From: Bacteroidota bacterium
Lineage (GTDB): Bacteria; Bacteroidota; Bacteroidia; Bacteroidales; Bacteroidaceae
Length of the DNA: 12,286 nucleotides
Direction: 5' to 3'
NCBI GenBank assembly: GCA_023425865.1
Contig: JAFABV010000093.1
Coordinates: 1-12,286, forward strand
Shown: one piece after another, positions 6,064-12,286 of the stretch
Position numbering within the stretch: position 1 is the stretch's first letter
Layout of the letters: every line of letters begins with the position of its first letter
Notes under the pieces: model-generated
Told to the model about the DNA's origin: nothing
What the model saw: the letters and a program-made list of their open reading frames with translations, nothing else
Databases searched by the model: none
Translations under genes and position numbers: made by a program

Positions 6064-6297
6064 ATGGCACATGGACATGATATTCTCCACATGATGGAGG
6101 GCAACAGCTATCAGGATAAAGAAAGCCTCGTAAAGGCCATCGTCGACAAATTTGGAACTGAGGAGACTTTCCACACTTGCTCGGCCGACGGTATGAACGC
6201 CGCAGAGATTGTAGACTTTCTCGAAGGCCGCGGCAAGTTTATGCCCACCGACGACGGAGGCTTCACGGTGAATGTGAGCAGGGTTTGCAATCACTAA
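6064..6297 (+). CDS. YecH-family putative metal-binding protein (DUF2492)
   Basis: A 77-residue protein that opens MAHGHDILHMM and continues with FHTCSADGMNAAEIVDFLEGRGKFM and a C-terminal VSRVCNH. This matches the small YecH family: HGH near the N-terminus, a TCS.(D/E)GM..AE(I/L)(V/I)FL core and a closing C.H, with His3, His5, Cys39, Cys75 and His77 as likely metal ligands. The family is annotated as metal-binding from these residues; its cellular role is not established. I start at the ATG at 6064 because the family N-terminus begins there; the upstream in-frame extension to 5995 is not conserved-looking and covers the promoter. It is a single gene with its own terminator and converges on sucD. 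Confidence 0.8.
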   Translation: MAHGHDILHMMEGNSYQDKESLVKAIVDKFGTEETFHTCSADGMNAAEIVDFLEGRGKFMPTDDGGFTVNVSRVCNH

Positions 6298-6330
6298 GAC
6301 GCCCAAGGCTCTATTCTGAGAGACATCGTA

Positions 6331-6365
6331 AAAAGGTGAAGGACCACAGTGGTCCTTCACCTTTT
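6331..6365. terminator. Perfectly palindromic bidirectional terminator
   Basis: AAAAGGTGAAGGACCAC (6331-6347) is followed by one base and its exact reverse complement (6349-6365), a 17-bp arm ending in T runs on both strands. It sits 34 bases past the YecH-like stop codon and about 110 bases past the sucD stop codon, so it can end both convergent transcripts. Confidence 0.88.
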
Positions 6366-6473
6366 GTCTTATCTTCGCCCAGTGGCGCTTCATCATGGCC
6401 TCACGCCCCCACCCACGGGAGAGGGGCGGAAGGGCGGAGCCAACATTCTATTCCTTATTTTGTCGGCAGTGGG

Positions 6474-7346
6474 CTACTTGCCCAGCAACTGCTTCAGCAA
6501 TTCAGGAATTTGTCGCGTCTCGTCGGCCACGGGCACGCCCACGGCCTCGAAGGCGGCCACCTTGCCCGCTGCCGTGCCACTGCCACCCGATATGATGGCG
6601 CCGGCATGACCCATTTGCTTGCCCGGAGGCGCCTGACGACCGGAGATAAACACTGCCACGGGCTTGGTGACATGGTCTTTGATAAACTGTGCCGCGCGCT
6701 CCTCGGCATCACCGCCAATCTCGCCGATAAGGGCTATCGAGTCGGTCTCGGGGTCGTCTTGGAACATCTTCAGCAGGTCTTCAAAGTAGAGCCCCACCAC
6801 GGGGTCGCCCCCCACGCCCACAGCCGTAGACTGGCCCATGCCCGCTGCCGTAAGGCTGGCCACCACCTCGTAGGTGAGTGTGCCGCTGCGGCTGATGACA
6901 CCCGTATGGCCTTTTCTGAACACATTGGTGGGCATAATACCCACCATACTCTCGTCGGGCGAAATCAGTCCGGGGCAGTTGGGGCCTATCACCTGCACGC
7001 CTTTCACCTTGGCATAGCGCTGACAGGCCACGGCATCCATCGTGGGCACGCCCTCGGTGATGCAGATCACCAGACGTATGCCGCCGTCGATGGCCTCGAG
7101 CATGGCATCCTTGGCAAAAGGCGCTGGAACAAATATAATAGAGGTGTTGGCACCGGTAGCGGCCACCGCGTCCTTCACCGTATTGAATACAGGAATGCCA
7201 GCCACCTGCTGTCCGGCCTTACCTGGTGAGGTACCACCTACAACCTGTGTGCCATAGGCCTGCATCTTGGCAGCATGGAAACTGCCGTCTCGACCGGTGA
7301 TGCCCTGAACGATCACCTTGGTATCTTTATTTATCAGTATGCTCAT
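6474..7346 (-). CDS. sucD: Succinyl-CoA synthetase (ADP/GDP-forming) alpha subunit
   Basis: A 290-residue protein, the normal length for SucD. With SucC it interconverts succinyl-CoA and succinate with nucleotide phosphorylation in the cytoplasm. The N-terminal CoA-binding Rossmann domain shows VIVQGITGRDGSFH (12-24) and GGTSPGKAG (37-45). VIGPNCPGLI (119-128) is the family signature. GHAGAIISGGSGTA (246-259) carries His247, equivalent to the phosphorylated His246 of E. coli. I use the ATG at 7346, which begins MSILINKDTK as in homologues, over an upstream ATG at 7367. It lies downstream of sucC but 157 bases away. In Bacteroidales, which often lack a complete oxidative TCA cycle, the enzyme commonly works in the succinate/propionate direction; that is background, not visible here. 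Confidence 0.95.
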   Translation of the reverse strand: MSILINKDTKVIVQGITGRDGSFHAAKMQAYGTQVVGGTSPGKAGQQVAGIPVFNTVKDAVAATGANTSIIFVPAPFAKDAMLEAIDGGIRLVICITEGVPTMDAVACQRYAKVKGVQVIGPNCPGLISPDESMVGIMPTNVFRKGHTGVISRSGTLTYEVVASLTAAGMGQSTAVGVGGDPVVGLYFEDLLKMFQDDPETDSIALIGEIGGDAEERAAQFIKDHVTKPVAVFISGRQAPPGKQMGHAGAIISGGSGTAAGKVAAFEAVGVPVADETRQIPELLKQLLGK

Positions 7347-7503
7347 GTTATTTAATGCATAATGCAAAACCCAAAATCAGGCCATACGAGTGGGCGACGC
7401 CGTAGGCCGTAGCCTTACACCATCATTGCCCTTACATGCCTTAGAAGTGTAAACGTACACCCGATTCTGTTGTTTTGAATGATGAAACAAACTTCTACAA
7501 TAG
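7347..7503 (-). other. Spacer between sucC and sucD
   Basis: This 157-base gap is long for two subunits of one enzyme. It holds a small inverted repeat, GTGTA-AACG-TACAC (7447-7460), and on the minus strand TACGTTTA, one base off the -7 consensus, inside that repeat. No small gene and no T-rich terminator is evident, so readthrough from sucC is likely, with a possible internal promoter or processing site. Confidence 0.35.
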
Positions 7504-8640
7504 TCACTTTTGAACTGCAGACACTGCCAGATGCCCTGCCTCGGCCATACTCGTGGCCACGGTGAAGCGGGTGCCCTTAAGCAGCGCGCGCCCCTCTTCC
7601 TCGTTGGTGCCTGTAAGGCGGATGACGATGGGCACGTCGGTTTGTATCTGCTTGAAGGCCTCAAGAAGTCCTTTGGCCACATCATCGCAACGGGTGATAC
7701 CGCCAAAGATATTGATCAGCACGGTGTTCACATGCTTGTCGGCCAAGAGTAGCTTCATGGCTTCTACTATCTTTTCGGGATTCGAGCTGCCGCCAATATC
7801 CAGGAAGTTGGCCGGCTCGCCGCCATAGAGCTTGATCATATCCATTGTGGCCATGGCCAGGCCAGCGCCATTCACCATGCACCCTATGGAGCCGCCGAGG
7901 TTTACGTAACTGAAACCCTTGTCCTTGGCCTCGCGCTCCTTGCGCTCCTCCTCGTCGGGCTCGAACATCTCTTGTACGTCAGGATGACGGAAGAGGGCGT
8001 TGTCGTCGAAGGTCATCTTGGCGTCTATGGCTTTCAAGGTGCCGTCAGCAAGTTGCACCAGCGGGTTGATCTCTACTAATGAGGCGTCTTTCTCTACAAA
8101 CAGCCGATAGAGGTTCTGGAAGAGCTTCACCGCCTGCTTCACCTGTGCCATGTCGTCGAAGAGCTTGAAAGCCGCCTCGCGCGCCAGATAGTCGGTCATG
8201 CCCACGAGCGGGTCGATGACGATTTGCTCTATCTTCTCGGGCGTCTCGCGTGCCACCTGCTCAATGTCCATGCCGCCCGCACGGCTCAGCATGAGCATGG
8301 GGCACTTGGACCGGCGATCTACCAAGATGCTTACATAATACTCTGCCGCGATGTTCACGGCTTCGCTCACCAAGACCCGGTCGACGGTAAACCCCTTGAT
8401 GTCCATGCCGAGGATAGCCTCTGCATGAGCGCGGATCTCAGCCTCGCTGCCACCAAGTTTCACACCACCGGCCTTACCACGACCACCAGTATGTACCTGT
8501 GCCTTCACTACCGCACGCTCACCGCCCAACGAGCGATAAGCCGCCACGGCCTCTTCGGGTGTACGACACAGCACATGCCGATCTACGGGGACACCATAGT
8601 TCTCAAAGAAAACTTTAGCCTGATATTCATGTACCTTCAT
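7504..8640 (-). CDS. sucC: Succinyl-CoA synthetase (ADP/GDP-forming) beta subunit
   Basis: A 378-residue protein, slightly shorter than the 388 of E. coli SucC. It opens MKVHEYQAKVFFENYGVPV, the standard beginning of the ATP-grasp domain. VVKAQVHTGGRGKAGGVKL (about 44-62) is the nucleotide-binding signature. LVEINPLVQLADG (about 188-200) carries metal-binding residues. VNLGGSIGCMVNGAGLAMATMD and FLDIGG follow, and NIFGGITRCDDVAKG near residues 309-323 belongs to the C-terminal CoA-ligase domain that meets SucD. It supplies the nucleotide-binding half of the enzyme. ADP versus GDP preference cannot be read with confidence. The start at 8640 fits homologues. A TATTTTTG promoter element lies about 45 bases upstream, divergent from cysS. 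Confidence 0.95.
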   Translation of the reverse strand: MKVHEYQAKVFFENYGVPVDRHVLCRTPEEAVAAYRSLGGERAVVKAQVHTGGRGKAGGVKLGGSEAEIRAHAEAILGMDIKGFTVDRVLVSEAVNIAAEYYVSILVDRRSKCPMLMLSRAGGMDIEQVARETPEKIEQIVIDPLVGMTDYLAREAAFKLFDDMAQVKQAVKLFQNLYRLFVEKDASLVEINPLVQLADGTLKAIDAKMTFDDNALFRHPDVQEMFEPDEEERKEREAKDKGFSYVNLGGSIGCMVNGAGLAMATMDMIKLYGGEPANFLDIGGSSNPEKIVEAMKLLLADKHVNTVLINIFGGITRCDDVAKGLLEAFKQIQTDVPIVIRLTGTNEEEGRALLKGTRFTVATSMAEAGHLAVSAVQK

Positions 8641-8685
8641 AGTAGTTATTTGTTTGATACGTTTTCGTTAGCGTTACATCAGTGG

Positions 8686-8693
8686 CAAAAATA
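8686..8693 (-). promoter_or_regulatory. Bacteroidetes -7 promoter element of sucCD
   Basis: The minus strand reads TATTTTTG then C, an exact TAnnTTTG match, 45 bases before the sucC ATG. A TTTG lies 23 bases upstream, slightly farther than usual for the -33 box. Confidence 0.55.
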
Positions 8694-8879
8694 CGAAATA
8701 ATCTGATAGATTGAAACAAAAAAAAGGAAATAATTCATTATGACCAATGCATAAGAAGCGCGCCGAGAACATTTGCACACGACGCGGCACCGCAAAAAAA
8801 CACCGCCGACACCGTAGAATATCATTTCACAATGCACAATTATTATCTATTTTGACTAACATATTTCATGAGAAATCGC

Positions 8880-8887
8880 TACCTTTG
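8880..8887 (+). promoter_or_regulatory. Bacteroidetes -7 promoter element of cysS
   Basis: TACCTTTG then C is an exact TAnnTTTG match, 18 bases before the ATG at 8906. A TTTG occurs 25 bases upstream, longer than the usual spacing. Just before the element is a short inverted repeat, ATTTC-ATGA-GAAAT, which might be an operator but is too short to claim. Confidence 0.55.
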
Positions 8888-8905
8888 CAACAAATAAATA
8901 TAGAG

Positions 8906-10402
8906 ATGATGGAACAGAATTTATTGATTTATAATACGCTCACGCGCGGCAAAGAGCTCTTCAAGCCGTTACACGCACCCACCGTGGGCATGTATGTATG
9001 CGGACCCACCGTCTATGGCGACCCGCACTTAGGCCACGCGCGACCCGCCATTACCTTCGACATTCTCTTTCGCTACCTCAAACACCTGGGTTACAAAGTG
9101 CGCTACGTGCGCAATATTACCGACGTAGGCCACTTGGAACACGATGCCGACGAGGGCGACGACAAAATAGAGAAGAAGGCGCGATTAGAGCAACTGGAGC
9201 CCATGGAGATTGCGCAATACTACACCAACCGCTACCACAAGGCCATGGACGCACTCAACGTGCTGCGACCCAGCATCGAGCCACACGCCACGGGGCACAT
9301 CATCGAGCAGGAGCAACTGGTGAAGGAAATTCTCGACAACGGCTTTGCCTATGAAAGCAACGGCTCGATTTATTTCGACGTTGAGAAGTACGACAAGGCG
9401 CACAAATACGGTATACTCTCGGGCCGCAACCTCAAAGACATCATCAACAACAGCCGCGAACTGGCCGGCGTGGGCGAAAAGCGCAACCAGGCCGACTTTG
9501 CCCTGTGGAAGAAGGCACAGCCCGAGCACATCATGCGATGGCCCAGCCCATGGAGCGAAGGATTTCCAGGATGGCACTGCGAGTGTACTGCCATGGGACG
9601 CAAATACCTGGGCAAGCACTTCGACATTCACGGCGGAGGCATGGACCTGGTGTTCCCACACCACGAGTGCGAGATAGCGCAGGCAGTGGCCAGCCAGGGC
9701 GACCAGATGGTGCGCTACTGGATGCACAACAACATGATTACCATCAACGGGCAGAAGATGGGTAAATCGCTCGGCAACTTCATCACCCTCGAGCAGTTCT
9801 TCACCGGCGAGCACGAGAGCCTCACCCAGGCCTACTCGCCCATGACCATTCGCTTCTTCATCCTCTCGGCCCACTACCGCAGCACCGTCGACTTCTCTGA
9901 CGATGCGCTCAAGGCCAGCGAAAAGGGGCTGGAGAAGCTCGCCACGGCCATTGCCGACCTGGGCCGCGTGCCGGTGTCCGACCACTGCGACGCTGAGACC
10001 GAAGCCTTTGTCAAGTCGCTAAGACAGCGTTGCTACGACGCTCTCAACGACGACCTGCAAACCCAACTCGTCATCAGCTATCTCTTCGAGGCCTGCCGAG
10101 TGGTCAACACCTTGCTCGACCACAAGGCCACCATCTGCGCCGACTGCCTTGAAGAGCTTGCTTCTACCATGCGCCTCTTCGCCTTCGAGCTCCTCGGACT
10201 GCGCGACGAGAAGACGGCATCTAACGGAGCCATCGAACAGGCTTTCGATAAGGTGATGGACCTGGTGCTCGACTGGCGTGCCTCGGCCAAGTCGGCCAAA
10301 GACTGGGCCACCTCCGACCGCATCCGCGACGCCCTCGCCGCGGCAGGCATCGAGGTGAAGGATACCAAGGATGGCGTGACCTGGAGATTGGGCAAACAAT
10401 AA
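8906..10402 (+). CDS. cysS: Cysteine--tRNA ligase
   Basis: A 498-residue class I aminoacyl-tRNA synthetase that attaches cysteine to tRNA-Cys using ATP. The N-terminal catalytic domain shows YVCGPTVYGDPHLGHAR: Cys32 is a zinc ligand and HLGH (41-44) the HIGH motif. GWHCECTAM gives zinc ligand Cys227, and FPHHECE gives His252 and Glu256, matching the four ligands known from E. coli (Cys28, Cys209, His234, Glu238). KMGKS (284-288) is the KMSKS motif. The C-terminal part is the helical DALR and anticodon-binding region, closing KDTKDGVTWRLG as usual. The open frame extends upstream to 8747, but that part covers the promoter; translation most likely starts at one of the paired ATGs at 8906 and 8909. 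It is a single gene with a terminator 60 bases past its stop codon. Confidence 0.96.
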   Translation: MMEQNLLIYNTLTRGKELFKPLHAPTVGMYVCGPTVYGDPHLGHARPAITFDILFRYLKHLGYKVRYVRNITDVGHLEHDADEGDDKIEKKARLEQLEPMEIAQYYTNRYHKAMDALNVLRPSIEPHATGHIIEQEQLVKEILDNGFAYESNGSIYFDVEKYDKAHKYGILSGRNLKDIINNSRELAGVGEKRNQADFALWKKAQPEHIMRWPSPWSEGFPGWHCECTAMGRKYLGKHFDIHGGGMDLVFPHHECEIAQAVASQGDQMVRYWMHNNMITINGQKMGKSLGNFITLEQFFTGEHESLTQAYSPMTIRFFILSAHYRSTVDFSDDALKASEKGLEKLATAIADLGRVPVSDHCDAETEAFVKSLRQRCYDALNDDLQTQLVISYLFEACRVVNTLLDHKATICADCLEELASTMRLFAFELLGLRDEKTASNGAIEQAFDKVMDLVLDWRASAKSAKDWATSDRIRDALAAAGIEVKDTKDGVTWRLGKQ

Positions 10403-10460
10403 ATAGGTGGAATCAAACGGTTGTTGCATTCCCCCAAGACACACGCTCACTACAATATCT

Positions 10461-10506
10461 AAGGGCTGGCGCTTCTCTCGCAGAAATGCCAGCCCTTGCT
10501 TTTGTT
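10461..10506 (+). terminator. Intrinsic terminator of cysS
   Basis: AAGGGCTGGC (10461-10470) pairs with GCCAGCCCTT (10488-10497), a 10-bp stem with partial inner pairing (TTCT/AGAA), followed by GCTTTTGTT. It lies about 60 bases after the cysS stop codon. Confidence 0.75.
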
Positions 10507-10618
10507 GCCACATCTTACCACGTGTAGGCAGACAGCCCGATAAGTAATGACGCCGACAACGCACCACAAGAAGATAAGGCTCGCGACGTAATGGCGTAGC
10601 CCTCGTCCGATACTTCCA

Positions 10619-10687
10619 TATAGAACCATGCGATAATTCTATATAGAACCATGCGATAATTCTATATAAAACCATTTTATCGTTCTA
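10619..10687. repeat. Three tandem copies of a 23-bp unit with internal inverted repeat
   Basis: Units lie at 10619-10641, 10642-10664 and 10665-10687. The first two are identical; the third is diverged in its middle. Each begins TATAGAACC (third: TATAAAACC) and ends TTCTA, so ATATAGAA and TTCTATAT form an inverted repeat around each unit. The block is non-coding, AT-rich against GC-richer surroundings, and lies between cysS and the Fic gene. It could be a variable-number repeat or a multi-site binding array. Confidence 0.8.
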
Positions 10688-10770
10688 CCCGGAGCACAAC
10701 GCCTGAACGCAGTTTACGCGAAGTCGTCTCAAACTGTTGGCGACATCATCTGTGCCTTCTCGCCCCGGCC

Positions 10771-10795
10771 AAAGCCTCTTAGCCCTATAGGCTTT
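10771..10795. repeat. Small hairpin, second copy of the AGCCCTATAGGCT core
   Basis: AAAGCCT (10771-10777) pairs with AGGCTTT (10789-10795). Its core AGCCCTATAGGCT (10781-10793) repeats that at 5903-5915, and both copies are preceded by AGCCTC. There is no T run after it, so it is unlikely to be a terminator. Confidence 0.4.
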
Positions 10796-10987
10796 CTGAT
10801 TATTCCTAATACCCGAACACGGCTCTTCACCCTTGATTCTCACATGGCGATGCCAAAGGCAACGCTGATGGCGGCTAACAAAGCGACGATGATACCCTTA
10901 TCAACCCGCCGTGACATTTTGGCAAAACGTACCAAGGCACATTTCTTGTATCATTCTACCTAAAAAGAAAAGAAAGAAAGGAATGAA

Positions 10988-11806
10988 ATGATGATCGTAG
11001 ATACTCGCGCGGGAACAACTAAAAAGCATTTGAACGGTGACTTGACATTTAGGTATTTTGTCCCGACAAATCTTCAGGACATCGAGCTGAACGTAGACCA
11101 GCAGATGCAAAACCTGATGCAAAAAGCCGAGGCCCATCTCAAACTGACGGAGTCGATGCCAAGGAGTGAGGAAGCCAAGGCATCGGTGAAGTTGGCTTAC
11201 AACGAAAGCCCCATCAAGTTCACCTTACGCCTTGACACCGACCCGGAGGCTGACAAGAAAGCGCACGACGAGCAAAACCTGCTTCGCGCCATGCAATACG
11301 GCAAAGAGGCGTTAGACTCGCTGCCACTGTCGGGCAGACTCTTGAAAGACTTGCACTACTTAGTGATGCAGGGTGAGCACAATGACAAACGCTATCCCGG
11401 TGAGTTCAGAACCTCACCCGTATGGATAGGCGCTGAGGAGGACAGCCTTGCCACGGCACCATTCGTGCCACCCGTAGACGACGACATGGAGCGGGCATTC
11501 GCCCAGCTGGAGCTGTTCATCCATTACGACGACCGATACCATCCGCTCATCAAGGCTGCCCTCATCCATCTGCAGTTCGAGATGATACATCCTTTCATCG
11601 ACGGAAACGGGCGTGTGGGGCGACTTCTCACCCAGCTCTACCTCATCGAACAAGGCTTCGCCCACGACTACCTGCCCCTCTCCGACACGCTCTTCATCAA
11701 CCAGTTTCGTTACCTCACCGGCTTAGCCTCGGTAGAGGTCTCAGGCACTTACGAGAAATGGGTGAAATTCTTCCTCAAGACCTTGGCCCAGGAGTATGGG
11801 TTATAG
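10988..11806 (+). CDS. Fic/DOC-family protein (probable AMP-transferase)
   Basis: A 272-residue protein with a complete Fic motif, HPFIDGNGRVGR (201-212), where His201 is the catalytic base and the GNGR loop holds nucleotide phosphates. The upstream target-binding flap is present as YPGEFRTSPVWIG (136-148). The N-terminal ~90 residues correspond to the Fic_N region, where many family members carry an inhibitory (S/T)xxxE(G/N) helix. Here the matching stretch reads about KLAYNESPIKFTL (68-80), which does not fit that motif. The protein ends soon after the Fic core (YEKWVKFFLKTLAQEYGL), without the ~100-residue winged-helix C-terminus of longer Fic proteins. Fic enzymes usually transfer AMP from ATP to hydroxyl side chains of target proteins. 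An AAAGGA site precedes paired ATGs at 10988 and 10991. No small antitoxin gene is adjacent. Target unknown. Confidence 0.85.
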   Translation: MMIVDTRAGTTKKHLNGDLTFRYFVPTNLQDIELNVDQQMQNLMQKAEAHLKLTESMPRSEEAKASVKLAYNESPIKFTLRLDTDPEADKKAHDEQNLLRAMQYGKEALDSLPLSGRLLKDLHYLVMQGEHNDKRYPGEFRTSPVWIGAEEDSLATAPFVPPVDDDMERAFAQLELFIHYDDRYHPLIKAALIHLQFEMIHPFIDGNGRVGRLLTQLYLIEQGFAHDYLPLSDTLFINQFRYLTGLASVEVSGTYEKWVKFFLKTLAQEYGL

Positions 11807-11890
11807 CATCACCGCAGGATGATGCGGTAGGAGCAATAGGGCCGTACTATACTGGATTCAGTTGACAGTTAAACATAGAAAAAATCGCAA

Positions 11891-12065
11891 ATGCTGCGGA
11901 TTGCTGTTAATCGTTTTAAGGACTTTCTGAAAGAGCAATATCCACTCTATGAATTTAGCCTCAATAACGGAACCAATATCCAGGACGATAGCCAGCTTGT
12001 TAGGACATAGTGGATTGACGCATACTGAGAAATATACTCGCACTGTGGATAAGTTGAAAAGCTAA
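11891..12065 (+). pseudogene. Remnant of a tyrosine recombinase (phage-type integrase)
   Basis: From 11952 to 12065 one frame reads NLASITEPISRTIASLL, then GHSGLTHTEKYTRTVDKLKS and a stop. This is the C-terminal end of a tyrosine recombinase: the LGH..(6-8)..T.(K/I)YTR pattern holds the last catalytic His and the nucleophilic Tyr. Just upstream, in a different frame (from 11891), MLRIAVNRFKDFLKEQYPLYEF resembles the N-terminal SAM-like core-binding domain. The ~200 residues normally between them, with the catalytic Arg and HxxR, are absent. The locus therefore looks like an integrase with a large internal deletion and a frame change near 11950-11980. The C-terminal match is good; the N-terminal match is weaker. 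It cannot be active. Confidence 0.6.
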
Positions 12066-12245
12066 GCGATAAATAGCTTGCCAGTGTTGGAAATGCAATG
12101 ATAAATGATCCCTCTAAAAGAATATCATAATCTTGTATAAAGAAAATTATTACTGTCCGCACTACTGTCCAAAGAAATTTTCCCAGACATGATTTAAGAT
12201 AATTGTTTTCAATGAGTTACACGAATATTAATTTTCCGAGATTTG
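12066..12245. other. AT-rich non-coding stretch with TGTCCGC-type motif
   Basis: No gene is seen. TTACTGTCCGC at 12150-12160 repeats the 11 bases around 417-426 in the left non-coding region, and a second TACTGTCC follows at once (12163-12170). The base composition drops sharply from the Fic gene, as in mobile-element debris. Confidence 0.35.
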
Positions 12246-12251
12246 ATTTTA

Positions 12252-12259
12252 TACTTTTG
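12252..12259 (+). promoter_or_regulatory. Bacteroidetes -7 promoter element with overlapping palindrome, for a gene beyond the window
   Basis: TACTTTTG then C matches TAnnTTTG. CTTTTGCAA (12254-12262) and TTGCAAAAG (12269-12277) form a perfect 9-bp inverted repeat overlapping the element and the likely transcription start. This could be an operator or a hairpin at the RNA 5' end. The gene it would serve lies past 12286. Confidence 0.45.
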
Positions 12260-12286
12260 CAAATCGTATTGCAAAAGGCAGAAATT

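Larger units (their letters stand above)
10507..10987. other. Non-coding stretch between cysS and the Fic gene
   Basis: I see no gene in this stretch; open frames across it are shadows of cysS or the Fic gene. It contains the 23-bp tandem repeat at 10619-10687, the hairpin at 10771-10795 and a near-palindrome TTTTG-G-CAAAA at 10917-10927. No exact TAnnTTTG promoter is found before the Fic gene. An AAAGGA ribosome-binding sequence lies just before its ATG. Confidence 0.4.

Noticed and set aside
6404..6428. CGCCCC/GGGGCG hairpin as the sucD terminator
   Set aside because: No T run follows on either strand; the perfect palindrome at 6331-6365 is a much better terminator for the same transcript.
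8747..8905. A longer N-terminus for cysteinyl-tRNA synthetase
   Set aside because: The 53 extra residues are basic and unlike any family N-terminus, and the stretch contains the -7 promoter element at 8880-8887.
10619..10687. The tandem repeat as a short CRISPR array
   Set aside because: Units abut directly with no unique spacers and there are no cas genes in the window.
11811..11828. ACCGCA/TGCGGT hairpin after the Fic gene as a terminator
   Set aside because: The stem has only six pairs and is followed by AGGAGC rather than T residues.

Overview
The window comes from a member of the Bacteroidota, most likely a Prevotella-like Bacteroidales. Three things point there. Promoters follow the group's TAnnTTTG -7 pattern rather than the E. 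coli pattern. The left edge carries a SusC/RagA-type TonB-dependent receptor. The thiamine operon pairs an outer-membrane receptor with a PnuT-type permease and a thiamine pyrophosphokinase, an arrangement typical of Bacteroidetes. All identifications come from reading motifs; no database search was run.

Layout. 1-278 (-): N-terminus of a SusC-family receptor, cut by the window edge. 279-1216: a long non-coding stretch with a 177-bp segment bounded by perfect 15-bp inverted repeats, then a hairpin-rich stretch ending in a terminator. 1217-1786 (+): a flavodoxin-fold NAD(P)H oxidoreductase. 2064-5643 (-): the thiamine uptake operon (TonB-dependent receptor, PnuT-type permease, thiamine pyrophosphokinase) behind a TPP riboswitch at about 5692-5764. 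6064-6297 (+): a small YecH-like protein. 6474-8640 (-): sucC and sucD, the two subunits of succinyl-CoA synthetase. 8906-10402 (+): cysS. 10403-10987: non-coding, with a terminator, a 23-bp tandem repeat and a small dispersed hairpin. 10988-11806 (+): a short Fic-domain protein. 11891-12065 (+): a decayed tyrosine-recombinase remnant in AT-rich DNA, followed by a promoter-like site for a gene beyond the right edge.

How it works together. The best-understood unit is the thiamine operon. The receptor would bring thiamine across the outer membrane using TonB energy, PnuT would move it across the inner membrane, and the kinase would convert it to TPP, trapping it in the cell and producing the ligand that shuts the operon off. 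The leader shows complementary segments for a translation-blocking switch. sucCD and cysS are housekeeping genes transcribed divergently from a shared 265-bp region. The two ends of the window look like accessory DNA: repeats near the susC-type gene, and a Fic gene next to an integrase relic. I found no tRNA, rRNA or CRISPR array. I did not find a clearly new multi-gene system; the strongest leads are the repeat-bounded segment, the 23-bp repeats, the Fic protein without a recognisable inhibitory motif, and the riboswitch expression platform.
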